DNA from: Salticus scenicus | Lineage: Eukaryota; Arthropoda; Arachnida; Araneae; Salticidae | DNA: 64,000 nucleotides | Reading direction: 5' to 3' | Assembly: GCA_963930645.1 (NCBI GenBank) | Contig: OZ005648.1 | Coordinates: 110,336,592-110,400,591, forward strand | Notes under the pieces: generated by a model | What the model saw: the letters and a program-made list of their open reading frames with translations, nothing else | Databases searched by the model: none | Told to the model about the DNA's origin: nothing | Part shown: positions 46,283 through 57,998 of the stretch, piece by piece | Numbering within the stretch: position 1 is the stretch's first letter | Layout: each line of letters starts with the position of its first letter | Program-made: the position numbers and the translations under genes

Positions 46283-46312
<30 letters not shown>
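46283..46312. repeat. Poly(A) run, 30 bases
   Basis: A further T run of about 28 lies at 46969-46996. 46313-47300 is otherwise AT-rich, with a G/T-rich spot at 46776-46800, and holds no recognised gene. Confidence 0.9.
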
Positions 46313-46314
<2 letters not shown>

Positions 46315-46969
46315 CTCAGTGAAAGCAATAAAAACCAAATTAAAAATTTTAATAACTGTAAAAATAATAATAGCGACAATAAAATGCATTACTTTCAAAC
46401 TGTTTGACTGTTTGGGACGAACGATACTGTCATCGAAATTATATTAGTATAGATATTTAAATTAAATATTGCAAGATTTATCACATAAAAAAAAAAAAGC
46501 AATATTTCTCAGAAGACAATAATGCTCTTGAAGAAGTCAATGAAATAATAAACAGTGTTTGAAGCTTTTTTACAACATGAAAACAAATGAAAAAGCTTCA
46601 AGTGAATAAGAGTATTTCAAATAGCAACGATAAAAAAGATAAAACTCGTTATATTCTTTTTTATCCTAGAATCCAAATTAATTAGAACTCACGCAAATAA
46701 TTTTAGCAATAGTCTGCTTTTCAAGAATAGTTATGTATTCGTTATGGTCTAAGCGACTGTTTTTAATTAACAGTGGCTTTTTTTTTGGGGGGGGGGTATA
46801 GGGAGGTGGGGCTATGAATTTTGTTTCATTAGATCAATATTCAACATTTCCCACTTTGCATGAAACAACTTAATTTTAGTTAAGCCAAAAAAAAAAAAAA
46901 AGCTGGCAGGTTTGTTTTTCTTTTTTGTTTTAAACAATTTTTAAGAAGTTGAAAAGAAGGCTTTTATCA

Positions 46970-47000
<31 letters not shown>

Positions 47001-47312
47001 ATATTTAAATAACAACTTTTGTATAGCATTAAATCAATCTATAAGTACAATTAATTTACAAATAATTCTTACTAAACAATTATTCAAATGATCGTATGAT
47101 ATGGCTGCTGTAGGAAAGGAAATAAAAAATACTAATCATTTCGATTAGTTTTTAAATAATAGTACACTTTTACCAAAATTTCTACTTTGTCAGAGCCTTA
47201 AGAATTTCACACTTTGTTCCACAAAGCCCACATACATTTAATAAAGAAATACACCCTTTCAACTAAAGCAGGAGTTGGAGGACAGGTAAGCTATTTGACA
47301 ACAAACTCATGA

Positions 47313-47492
47313 AAAGCATTAGATAATAAACCCTCATTTATTGAAACGTTAGCTTTTGCAAGATTTTACCATTTTTCATCTGGAAGAGAATCATCATCAC
47401 CACCAAGAAGATCACCAAGAACTTTTTCTGAGGAGAATATTGTTAATATATTTCGAAATCGTAGATCTGATGTTATGGAAATACTTAATTAA
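47313..47492 (+). CDS. Short coding-like frame, unidentified
   Basis: About 59 codons from 47313 to the TAA at 47490-47492 have protein-like composition, with SGRESSSPPRRSPRTFSEEN then IVNIFRNRRSDVMEILN. There is no ATG at the start (in-frame stop just upstream), and no acceptor or domain is recognised. It may be a fossil exon of a mobile element or chance. Low confidence that it is expressed. Confidence 0.15.
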   Translation, partial: KALDNKPSFIETLAFARFYHFSSGRESSSPPRRSPRTFSEENIVNIFRNRRSDVMEILN

Positions 47493-47589
47493 AGGAGAGG
47501 AAGTACTTGAAGCTGTATATATAATGTTCTAAAATTCTCTAATGCATTTCTTTTACTGGAAACATTGCAGAATTTCTTTTATATGAACC

Positions 47590-48406
47590 CATACAACCAC
47601 AGTTGTCCTGTGGACATCCTATAATTATCATACAGATCCTGTATTTATCACATCGTATGAAAGCTATCCACTGAATTCGCGAGGGATACCGTAAACGAAT
47701 TATTCAACAATTCTCCATCGTAAAGCTAGCGGATTTTCTGATCGGACCATCTGATGAAATTATCCTCCGAAAATCCGGTGGATTTTCTAGTTGGACATGC
47801 ATGCGCAATTGATGCACGTGCAATCTTGCAGGGGAGAATGAGATAGGTGTTACGTTTGGCTGCCATTACATTTCAAGATAGAAGATAGAAATTATAGAAC
47901 GCTTTTTTTTTCTTCTTTGTTTTAAAGTGTTTTCATTTTTATTTTGTTTTGTACAGTTCACATAAACGTAATTCACTACATTGTGATTAATGATTTTTGG
48001 CCTCGTTGTAATATTTAAGAGATGTAAAATTTGGACGTTCGTATTGAAAGTTTTAAAGTTTGTTACAGTTTCAGTATGGAGATGACGCCTAATCAGAGAA
48101 TATTTTTTGGCAGTATGTAGGACAATTTTTGTTATTCACACGATGTCAGGTTATCATGAATATGCTATCTTTTGGATTATTTAAGGATGTCAAAAGGTAT
48201 CCAGAGGATGTCTATATTCATCCTATACCTCTATGATAAGAATAATAAAAATACATCTTTAGAATATTTACACATGACATTATACATGGTGTGGCATTTT
48301 GACATTAAGAATGAAAGAAAGGCAATTTCTGTTGTCCAGAGGATATCAGGTTATCCTGAAAATGACATCCTCTGGATAATTTTAGGATGTCACTGTGTTG
48401 TTTGGA
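47590..48406. mobile_element. AGGATGTCC-family MITE pieces flanking a unique segment
   Basis: CCACAGTTGTCCTGTGGACA (47600-47619) and CAGAGGATATCAGGTTATCC ... GGATGTCACTGTGTTGTTTGG (48337-48405) share words with the MITEs at 17657 and 18834. A second set near 48140-48225 (GATGTCAGGTTATCATG, AGGTATCCAGAGGATGTC) repeats them. Between them, 47640-47850 is unique with CpG (GCATGCGCAATTG, GGATTTTCTGATCGG). Exact element borders are unclear. Confidence 0.4.
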
Positions 48407-48474
48407 AAATTGTTGCATTTCACACAAATGATTGAAAAACGAAAGTTTCTTTAAACAGTATCTATTTACTCAAA

Positions 48475-48700
48475 CTACTTATAATATAGGTATAGTGCGA
48501 CCACGTTTCCTACGACTAGCAGTGAGGCCGAGTCCAAAAGTTTAGAGGGATGAAAATTGTCCGAGAGATAGTTATTTGGCAAACATCCAGTTATTCGGTG
48601 TTCCCTTATCGCTTGTTTTCTCTCAGTCACCCCTATTTTAACACTGGACTCGTTCAATCCGCACTTGCGTAGAGGCTTCCATGGTCGCAAGAAATGTGGT
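48475..48700. other. Less AT-rich unique segment, unidentified
   Basis: A minus-strand 71-codon frame has charged, protein-like composition (GVTERKQAIREHRITGCL). I do not recognise it. It could belong with the GIY-YIG-like fragment 400 bp away as debris of one element, but strands differ. Confidence 0.2.
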
Positions 48701-49005
48701 TAAAGAATACACAGAATGCTTGAAACAATTTTATTTAACATTTTATTTACCATGTTATGAAACAAATAAAAAAATTGTTTCAAATGTATTTCTTAGTTAC
48801 TCAGGCGCAATTGTGTTTAACGGTAAAAGAAAAAAAAATATTCTTATGATATCACCAAAATAACTAATTAGGATTTAATGAAGTGATGCATTAAAGTAAC
48901 AGTCAATACGTAAAAGTCGGAAAAAGATCAGGACTTTAAGAGAAATGTAAGTGTTTACTTTTTATGATGTTAAATGTTTTCTAGGATTGATGTTAGATTT
49001 TTAAG

Positions 49006-49212
49006 ATGATGCATGAATTAACAATAACACAGGTGAAGATCGTGAAAAACAGCAAACATAAGCAGCGGCAGCACATACACTTTCTTAAACATAAATGGCT
49101 TTATGGAATATATCAGGTTCCATGTAGTGAGATTAAAGTGAAGTATATAGGTTCGACCTTAATCAAAACCACTGACATTTCTTCTACAAGTACTATTTTA
49201 TACGTTTTTTAA
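49006..49212 (+). pseudogene. Possible GIY-YIG endonuclease fragment (Penelope-like?)
   Basis: A 68-codon frame contains LYGIYQVPCSEIKVKYIGST. GIY-x9-11-YIG with PC between resembles the start of GIY-YIG nuclease domains such as those at the C-terminus of Penelope-like retroelements (GVYKIPC..C..YIG type). The conserved Arg helix that should follow is absent and the frame ends soon after. Weak but specific enough to note; chance resemblance is possible. Confidence 0.3.
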
Positions 49213-49390
49213 TCTAGGCGTATCGTTGATAAATAGAAGATTAAAATAAAGAATTCATAAAATAGAATCTGCTTATCAATTTTTGTTATTGTTCTCTTGT
49301 TGTGTATAACATTTATTTCGAAAGTTTTAAAAGTATATATTATCTGAAATGGAAAAGAAAGTAATTATTATATGAAGTTTATAGCTTAAG

Positions 49391-49640
49391 AAAGCGGTTC
49401 TTAAAGAGTGTGGCAGGGCACACTGGTGCACATAGATAATTTTCAAATGTGCCCTGTGATATCCTGTTTCCAGATATGCAAAAAAAAAGTTACTTTATTG
49501 TATCACTTTATTACATATATACATTCCCCCCCCCCCTTTAATCAATGCATCATATGTTAACATCGAGTTTTCTTAAGGGAGGAAAACTGTTATTTATTTT
49601 TGTCGCGGTACACTTGTTCTGTATATATTTATTTTGAAAG
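49391..49640 (+). mobile_element. hAT-type terminus remnant
   Basis: AAGCGGTTCTTAAAGAGTGT followed by GGCACACTGGTGCAC resembles the 5' ends of hAT elements (consensus-like CAGCGGTTCTCAAA ... GGCACACTGGTG). GTGCCCTGTG and TCGCGGTACACTTGTTC farther in fit the same body. The other end and an 8-bp duplication are not found. Confidence 0.5.
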
Positions 49641-50478
49641 CTAATGTTATGTGCATGTTACTTATTTTGAGATAAATAATCCAAAAATAATGTACAAATT
49701 TGTCAAAAAGAAGCATTGTATTGAACAATCCTTTTCCGGAAGTGAATAAAAATTAAGTGACAATAAAAAATCAAAATCGTAGCCAACTCGGATACATATT
49801 TAAAGTTATTTTCAACGTTATGCTGGATCAGCCCTCAAAACAATTAAGTGCAAAAAGTATTGACGAGGAAATAAAAGTTTGCCTCACAAGTATTTAACTT
49901 AATTAGAACATATTTCTCATAAATTTGTGTATATACATATATAGTGCGCCTATACCTATTTGTTAGATTTTAAATAAGCCCGACTTTAAAAAGAAAACTC
50001 GTTTAAACATTGAAACATGATAAAAACTTCAAAATGATATTCTTACAATATATATATGATTTTTTATAATAAAATAAATAAACACAAACAAGAACATAAT
50101 TATTTCGAGTAACTAATACATAGTTTTATAAACATTTATTAGAAGTATTTATTTCCAGAAAGGAATTTCATTAAAGAAGTAGTTATTGGATATAAACAGT
50201 ACTATTGCCTTCTATAAATCCATATTTATGAAATCAAATATGCTTCTAATAACAAATTGATGGTAGATAACAAAAAAGTCATAATCATATACAGATATCC
50301 GAAATGAAATATTAAGTTTTCAGAAGCACTAATGGTACTTTAAGATTATTTACAATTCACACGCACACACATACACAAATAATAATATAATAATAATAAT
50401 TATTATTATTATTATTAAAAATGAAAAATAATTCAAACGAAAACCATTAAAAATTCTGTCATAGACATAATTTAGCTT

Positions 50479-50820
50479 AGTACGGAGGACTATTAATTTC
50501 AATCCGCAAAATTTTAATTTTTAATTTTTAATTTTAATTTATTTTTTCTCTCATTTTTTGACCGTAAAACTGGGTCACGTACATTTTAAAATGACTAAAA
50601 TGAATTAAAATGAAGTGCTGCCATCTAGTCTACTTTAGTCAATTTTAAAAAATCTAATTGTCGTGTCGAAAAACCGTTTGCACCCATGGATTCAGAAAAA
50701 TCGGCCCTTTCATTTGCTACCGAATTTGTGACGATAGATCTGATATTTTTAATTTATTCTGGTGTTACACAAAACAGGTCAACAAAAACTCCAGATTGAA
50801 ACCAACAGTCCTCCGTCCTA
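50479..50820. mobile_element. TIR MITE (342 bp)
   Basis: GTACGGAGGACTATTAATTT at the left and, inverted, GGACGGAGGACTGTTGGTTT at the right, extending about 30 bp to TTTCAATC. TTA/TAA flank the ends. The interior includes CTGCCATCTAGTCTAC and no frame. The left half is preceded by an (AAT/TTA)n palindromic stretch (50383-50417). Confidence 0.75.
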
Positions 50821-51263
50821 ATAAATAAATTCAAATTTTATTCTGAATATTTTATATTCAATTTATTTATATTTATAATTCATGAGAAATAAATATTGTA
50901 TCAATATTTTACTAATACAGGATGAAAACTGCTTAAAAATACTAGCTATAAATCTAAAAAATACAAATAACTTAACATTTGTGGTGTTCTATACTAAGAC
51001 AATATTTTATTCCATTATAGCGGATATTAAAGTAAATGTTGTTTTACCACGGGGAAAGAAATGAAATGAATTTTCCTTTCAATTAATTTCAAGGTTTTTT
51101 GAGAAACGTGTGAAACGCAGATACCAAACTTACATTTGGGACTCAATGAATGCCACATACTTAGGCACGTAAATTCTCTCATCCTTCGTGATCTTTCCGG
51201 AAATTAACAAACTATTGTCAAGAAGTTTGCTTCAGAAAAAAATATTTTTCAAATAAATAAAAT

Positions 51264-51715
51264 GGTGTGGCGCTCGCACGGTTTACTTTTACCCTGATTT
51301 TTGAATACTCTAAAGACAGATTATAGAATGAGGGGTAAGATAACAAATATTGCATATAGAAGTACATTTAAAAAGTTCAAAACAATTTTTGAAACAGTTT
51401 TATTTGTATTTCTGAGTGAGAGGGCTACAGCCAGGGTTGTTTTGATTTTGCCCGAATCTTTTCAATAAAACTCACTTAAAAAAACTAAGAAAAAACCTAC
51501 ATGAGTTTTTTCAAAATCCTTATTTAAAATTGCACTTTTATTTAACATATAATATATAAAACAAATATAAATATAAAATAAATATAAAATTATAAAAAAA
51601 AAGACAAAAACATTTAATAAATATTGGAGGTACACAATTTGCCTTACAGAACAAAATCTTGAAAAAAACTCCGTCAAAAAGAATATATAACTATTTCATT
51701 AAAACTTAATTAAAT
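51264..51715 (+). mobile_element. Family E element, truncated copy
   Basis: Terminal stem GTGTG (51265-51269) and CGCAC (51275-51279) with loop GCGCT, then CGGTTTACTTTTACCCTG and GGGGTAAGATAAC as in the next copies. It appears to stop before the ~0.8-kb length, at or before the next E terminus. Confidence 0.5.
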
Positions 51716-51719
51716 AATC

Positions 51720-52000
51720 TGGTGTGTCACTCACACGACTTTGTCTTATCCTGAAATTTAATACTATAAATACAGGTTGGAGATTAAGAGGTAAGATAAC
51801 GAGTACTGTTATGTAAACCTACGTTAAACAATTCAAATTAGGCTTCGGAAGAGTTTTATGTGATAATTAGTTCTGTGTGAGGGGAATTATTCGTTTTTAA
51901 GTCACTCTAAGAGACACAAAGATCAAACTTTAAAAAACTTGACTACGGTAATCAGGAAGCCTCAAAACGTGTAAATATACAAAAAACAAGCGATGAATAT
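51720..52000 (+). mobile_element. Family E element, internally deleted copy
   Basis: It starts GGTGTGTCACTCACACGAC (stem 51722-51726/51732-51736), then AGAGGTAAGATAACGAGTA. It jumps to the far-end block CAGGAAGCCTCAAAACGTGT then AAATATAC (51954-51980). About 500 bp of the usual interior is missing. Confidence 0.5.
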
Positions 52001-52118
52001 TTAACTTAAAACATACATTATTTACCATATCTCTATGAGGAATTTATTGCAATTCCCGAACAGCTTTCCTGGAAATGGTAAAATATTATTAATAAAGCAC
52101 ATCCACTAACAACAAATA

Positions 52119-52917
52119 ACTAGTGTGGCCACCACACGACTTTCTTCTATATTTCCTATACAAATTCACTCAATAAAAATAATTTATTAAAATTATTTTA
52201 AAAAATTATGTTCCATGTTAATGCAGACGATTTCCATATTAGAGAAGTAGTATAACCTAAATACCCCCAAAAAGTTGTATTTATTCTCAATATTACATAA
52301 TTTTTTTTTTTCGTTAAAAATGAAAAAGATCGATAACTTTATTTTAAATTATCGCAGATCGATTGGTTCAACCATTTGTTTTAAAGGTATTGGCGAGCTC
52401 TTTCGAAAGATACCCATCATGAAACTTTACTCCCCTCGAAGGGGGACTTCCCCCCAGGAGGAGAGGCGTGGCTCCTACATACACAATTTTTTTTCCCCCA
52501 GTTGACTATCTCTATTACAAAATATATATATATTCGTTTCATTTGGTTTAGTGCAGTCTCTAGATATTAAACTCTACTCGCAATTTCCCCCATAGACGTA
52601 ATGTATTTGAATACTTTTGAGTGTCCCTGTACACGAACCATTTGCTTCATCTTAACGAAAAGCTTAGTGTAGCATCCCTATATGATACACATTTAGAATA
52701 CCGAGTTTGGAATTTCTATTACTATTTGTTCTTGAGATATGCTGATAACAGACAGACAGACAGACAGACAGACACACACACACACACAGACCATTCGCTA
52801 AAAACATGATTTTCGTATTCAGGGGACCTCAGAACATGTAAATATGACAAAAACTCACTTTCGAAAATTTGACCATAAAACAATACTTTCTCTACCGTAA
52901 GGGTAAGAGAAAGTAAA
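52119..52917 (+). mobile_element. Family E element, copy E3
   Basis: It starts CTAGTGTGGCCACCACACGA with stem GTGTG (52123-52127)/CACAC (52133-52137). The interior has GAGTGTCCCTGTACACG (52620) and a (CAGA)n(CA)n microsatellite (52751-52789), then TTCAGGGGACCTCAGAAC. It ends with a stem-loop CTTTCTCT (52886-52893)/AGAGAAAG (52906-52913) and TAAAAAT. About 800 bp, like E1 and E2, but with an interior that lacks clear tandem units. A C/G-rich patch at 52430-52460 may be a separate insertion. Confidence 0.65.
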
Positions 52918-53791
52918 AATTATGGAAATGAATGACAGCAAGAATAAACAAAATTGTTTGTCAATGTAGAGAAAACTGTAGGACTTAATGCATGTAAAAT
53001 GTAAATAAATAAAATACAAATTATAAAAAATAGCTGAAAACTGGAACAGTAAAATACTGCTAATTAATGGAGGGATAATAATTCAAATAATTTCATAAAG
53101 TAACATTAAATAATTATTTAAGCCCAGTTCTTTGTTGAAAAGGATAGATAAACAGGTTTTTGGAATATTTAAAGCACAAATGTGTTATTAAAAAAAAAAT
53201 TCTTTACAAGTCTATCACAACAAGTGTTTCGAAATTATTATATATATATTTTTTTATATTAACAGTTATATTTGATATTTAATATTGTTTTATTAATATA
53301 CTTCATTAAAAAGAAAAAAAAAAATAAAGAAATAAAAAAAGAAAAGAAAATAATCATCAAAACCCCAATAAAACCCGTTAAAACACAAAAAAATCCGGAT
53401 AAAACCGGATGAAAAAAAAATCTGTTTTTTTTTTTTCCAACCCTCGCTACGACTCCCCTTAACTCCTACAATAATAAAAGTTTTAAGGCTGTATTTAATT
53501 TAATGTATTTCTGTATTATTAACGTAATGCATGATGACGCTATCGTTCCCCCTAACTTCCGTTTGAATATAATATCTACATTTATATTACATAGAAATCA
53601 AAGCTGATATTAAATTTAAAAGTTCATTTGAAATTATTCAGGCAACTTTCGCACATCACTCCTTGAAACTTATCGATCTTTGTCAAACTTTTGAAGGAGC
53701 ATCTTTATTCGATCTTTAAAATAACAAATTTGAATTTCCTTTGAATTATTTGTTAAATTCAGTTTGTAACTGGAATATACACACATAAATT

Positions 53792-54470
53792 GGAAAAAAA
53801 AAAAAAAAAAAAAAAAAAAGATTTTTATATTCAGGGGACCGACCTCAAAACGCGTAATTAAAGGAAAAAGTTAGCGCGGAAAATTAAACTTTAAATAATA
53901 TTTTGTCGACTGTATGGGTGTAAGACTAATTACAGCAAATTTTCCTGGACTTGGTAAATTTGAGTAAAATACAATTATCAATTACATTCAACAGAAAAGA
54001 ACATTTTTGCTTAATTTTGGGTAACCCTATATTGCCTATAAATTATATACACACCACAAAATGTACTGAAATTATCACAAAATATAAAATACAATTCTAA
54101 ATGCACTACTAGCAATTTCCAAATATAGCCTCAATACATCTGATTCTTTTTGTGGGCCTGTCAACGAATGGTGAATGATTTTTGTTCATATTTTATAGGA
54201 AACATGATTTTATGAATAAAAAAAATACACATACATTTCATTTTGTTTGGTGCAGTTTAAAGATGTTACAATGCATCTGTCAAAAATTTTAGCCATAGAC
54301 ATATTTCAATTCTCTTGCACATCTCTGTACACAAATTATTTGTCAACAAAAATTTTAAGTAGCATTTTCTCATAATACAGATTTAGAATGCCGATCTTCG
54401 ACTTTATGCTAATATTTGAATTATGCTTATAAATAAGAGAAAAAAAAATTGTGATCAAACACCATAAAAT
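53792..54470 (+). mobile_element. Family E fragments
   Basis: After a ~28-A run (53792-53819), GATTTTTATATTCAGGGGAC then GACCTCAAAACGCGTAA and GTCGACTGTATGGGTGTAAG match the far end of E3. A separate block, 54150-54470, with GTGGGCCTGTCAACGAATGG, TCTCTGTACACAAATTATTT and TTTAGAATGCCGAT, matches the middle of E3. Truncated or nested remains. Confidence 0.45.
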
Positions 54471-55304
54471 GCACAAATACGCAACAAGCGTTTAAAGTCG
54501 GAATAATTAAGTAACATTCTTCATTTAAAGGGGGAAAAAATCAAATATAGTAAAAATTCTGAAAGATGTCGTCGATAGAATGAGTTGAATTTCAGTTGCT
54601 CTATATATATATATTGAATCATTAACGTAATATAGTATAGACTGATTCAAATAAGAATGTAGATAATCCCTTTAAGTTTTTGTTTCTTTTTCTGAGCAAA
54701 TGAAATTTAACTCATTAACTGCGATATCTTTTTGAATTTTTATATTATTTGCTTGGGAGGGAAAAAAAAAACTCAATACATTTCGTCAGTAAATTATGCA
54801 AAAGAAATTTTAATACGCTTATGCACGCGCCGTTAAAAAGTCTGTGAAAATACTCATATTTCATCATCTAGGTAATAGGTTTAAAAATTGATTGTAGTAT
54901 GTTTTGTGTATTGTAGTTTGCGAAGTTTTCTAAGAGTGACGTTGCAATGTTTTGTAAACCTTGCATGTTATAACTATAACGCGTCTGAAAAATGTTAAAA
55001 ATCTCGTTTAGCTCCATGAATTAGATAGAATCATGCGTCGGGTTGGGCTGAGGTTTTTTTTTTGTGGATTGGTTTTGGGTTGGATTGACTGATTTTTTTC
55101 CTATGGGTTGGGGTCGGGTCGAGAAAAATGCTTACTTTATTTTTTAACAATAAAAACAAAAATTTGTTTGTTATAATTATATAACTGAAATAAACATAAC
55201 TATATATACCCGTGATTAAAAATAAAGTATTCAAATCATTATAGTAAGCATCTCCATCGGATAAAAGCACTGAATAACAAAATTTGAAATACTTATTATT
55301 ATTA

Positions 55305-55899
55305 CATTGAGAAAAAAATATACCGCTTTCATCTCGATCGAATAAATGGTCATTTTCTAAATACTTAAACTAGAAATATAGATTTCCGAGCTATGCGCAT
55401 AAGGCAAACCAATAAACTGAATAGACGAAATGGTCGAGAATTTCTAATGTACACATTTCTAGATGGTGAAACAATATTCTGAATATCCTGAATCTTATGC
55501 ATTATGAGAAATTCTCACTTGTTTTCTAGAATTGGGTCATAAATCAAGATTATAGCTGCTGAAACCCACCTCTTGTATTTATATTTATTTGGAGATATTT
55601 TCAAATAGGTTTGTCCTCGATAGTATAGGCAAACACTCAAGAATTCTAATAGAGGTCTCTAGAATTCGCTTTCGAAGGGGACTAGACATTTTTTTATAAG
55701 AAATTTATAAGGATGACATGGAACTATTTTTTCTAGAGGCACAATTTAGATTCTAGATTTCAGTTATAGAATGTTTTCTCAGTGTATTGGCGTGCCTTAT
55801 ACTCACAGCTCGGAAATCTATATTTTTAGTTTGAGGATTTAGAAAAGGACCACCTATTCGTTCTAGATGAAAGCGATATATATATATATATTCTCAGTG
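55305..55899. mobile_element. TIR element (595 bp), CACTGAGAA ends
   Basis: Left end CATTGAGAA and right inverted CACTGAGAA begin arms of about 105 bp sharing CGCTTTCATCTCGATCGAAT, CATTTTCTAAATAC and ATATAGATTTCCGAGCT. A further CACTGAGAAAAC copy lies inside the right arm near 55768-55780. No frame. Superfamily unassigned. Confidence 0.75.
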
Positions 55900-56307
55900 T
55901 ATTATAATATAAACTTTAAACGATAAACTACAAATAATAAACTCGAAGAACATTTTTATATACTTGAATACATAACAAACATAAGTGCTTAAAAATTATT
56001 AATTTATTTTTCAGATTTTAAAAGTTTTAACTTAGCTTATTAGTAATTACATTTTCAATTAGTTTTAAAATGGTTTACTAGTTTTATATGACAATGAAAA
56101 TTTATTTTATAACTTCAAAGAGTTTTGCGTGCTTCTCAGATGAATTATAAACTTTTAATTAGTTTTCGTGTTGGGTTCGGATCGGTTTTCAAGTCGATAG
56201 AAATTGTTTCATCGGGTTCGAGTCGGGTCTTATAAATATGCGTGCTACTGATATGCAAATGAACATAGATAATATATATATATCACTTGCTACAGCTGTC
56301 TCAAACT

Positions 56308-56838
56308 TTAACCCTTTATGTCCCAAGATCTCAGCTGAGATTTCAAAAATATTTACCCATATGTTTGAATATGTTATCTGAAGCATATAAAGATAGTTTG
56401 AAAAACATCATACAAAAAATTAAACATTTATTGATGAAAAAGCGTTTGTTGTATGTCCGAGACGTCGTGCAAAATGTCACGAAGTTTTTTTCAAAATATT
56501 CGAGTTTTCGGTTTAGGTGGAAATTTTAAAAACCTCTAAATTTTGTTATAGCGAAAATTGACTCATAAATCGTTTTATTTCTTAAAAATTGCGCCTATAT
56601 AAACTGTTTACGTTTATAAAGATTACATCATTTTTTTTTTCATAAATTAAACTTTAGTTTGAAAACATTACATAATATCGCCATCTGTTGGGAATTTTAT
56701 AAACATTTTATGTTAACTCTAATTGAGTGTTGCAAGACAGCAAAAGTCAATAAAATCAGCTTTCAAAACTTTTTTTAAAAATAACTTTGACTTTTTTGGA
56801 ATGTTCCAGAAATGCAACACAGTGATACAAAGGATTAA
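56308..56838. mobile_element. piggyBac-like non-autonomous element (candidate)
   Basis: TTAA at 56308-56311 is followed by CCCTTTATGTCCC, and TTAA at 56835-56838 is preceded by GTGATACAAAGGA (inverted TCCTTTGTATCAC). TTAA target sites next to CCYTTTGT-type ends are the piggyBac signature. A CATCTGTTGGG block and no transposase inside. An inner palindrome AGATCTCAGCTGAGAT lies next to the left end. TIR match is short, so moderate confidence. Confidence 0.5.
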
Positions 56839-57393
56839 GCATTTTTTTTTACATGGTGACATAAAGCATTATGTTTTTCCTTAAATTGTTATTGGATTCC
56901 TTTTAGCCTCCAAGACAAACTTTTTGCTGATATAGGAAATATAGCATGTTTTTTTTCGACCCCACAAATTTTAAAACTAAAAGCAGTAAATAAGAAAATT
57001 TAAAATTCGACGGTAAGTCTAACAATTTGCCCATCTCTACTTTCATTATGCTAGCATAAAAAAAAAAAAAAGAGTAGTGGATTTTTCATTTACGAATAAG
57101 AATCAAAATGCTTTGATGTTTACTTTCTGATAATGATTAAAATGAAATCTTTAAATAAAAAAGTAGATAGAAGCAAATTTTAAATAATTAGAAATCGTTT
57201 CAAATGTTATGATTAATAAGAGAATATATTGTCGATAAGAATTTCTAAACAATTTCTTTCCGATCCTTGTAATAAGATATTTATAATTAATTAGTTTATT
57301 TATAAGGAATTTTTTTTTTTTTACTATGTTTAATAGTCACTACGATGAGAAAGAAAATAAAGCAATACCATTTCTAAAAATCATTTCTTAAAA

Positions 57394-57395
<2 letters not shown>

Positions 57396-57432
<37 letters not shown>
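57396..57432. repeat. (TA)n microsatellite
   Basis: About 18 uninterrupted TA units. The neighbouring 56839-57600 has T/A runs but no gene. Confidence 0.95.
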
Positions 57433-57435
<3 letters not shown>

Positions 57436-57611
57436 CAGCTTTTCAACTGTGTCATTTTTAAAATGTGATTATGGCATATGGAAAAGCAAAATTTTCTATA
57501 CAACTATTTTTCTTTCGTTGTAATAATTTTATCCTTAAAATATGCTGGGTATCGTAAAGTTTTAATTTTTAATAAGGTCAAACATATATGATAAAATATA
57601 TTCTATATACT

Positions 57612-57905
57612 AGTAACTGATTCTTATATACATAATGTTGTAATGTCTTTATATAATCCTTATGTCTATAACGTTGTTATGTACATAATGTTACAGCAAT
57701 GAATGCTGATTTGTTTGATTTCAGGAAAACAGACTGAATTAACCCGCGAAACCTCTTTAACTCTGTCATACAAAGGGGTACTATAAAATTTTATGGGTAA
57801 ATGGATAAAACTTATTCTGCATGTTAACTCATTCTTACGTATTATATAATGTAAATTACAGCTATTAAGTAATGCTGATTTATTTGGTTTCAGGAAGCTG
57901 CAGAT
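57612..57905 (+). repeat. Two tandem copies of the GATTTCAGGAA dispersed repeat
   Basis: Copies at 57612-57735 and 57820-57905 share CATTCTTA/GATTCTTA, ATAATGT, AATGCTGATTTGTTTG and TTTCAGGAA. They match 45553-45640. The repeat continues to 58000, where the 58001-59263 transposon interrupts it. Confidence 0.5.
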
Positions 57906-57998
57906 TAATGCTTATCATATCCACCTTATTTTACAATGATGGTTTTCAAAAGGTCAAGAACTATTGGAAGACATTTATAACTCAGGTTGTTAACTATG

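Noticed and set aside
48475..48690. Minus-strand frame as Penelope endonuclease C-terminus
   Set aside because: Considered because of the nearby GIY-YIG-like fragment, but it is on the other strand and lacks diagnostic residues.
52741..52790. Satellite or telomere-like repeat
   Set aside because: It is a (CAGA)n(CA)n microsatellite at the fixed position of family E copies, not a telomeric motif.
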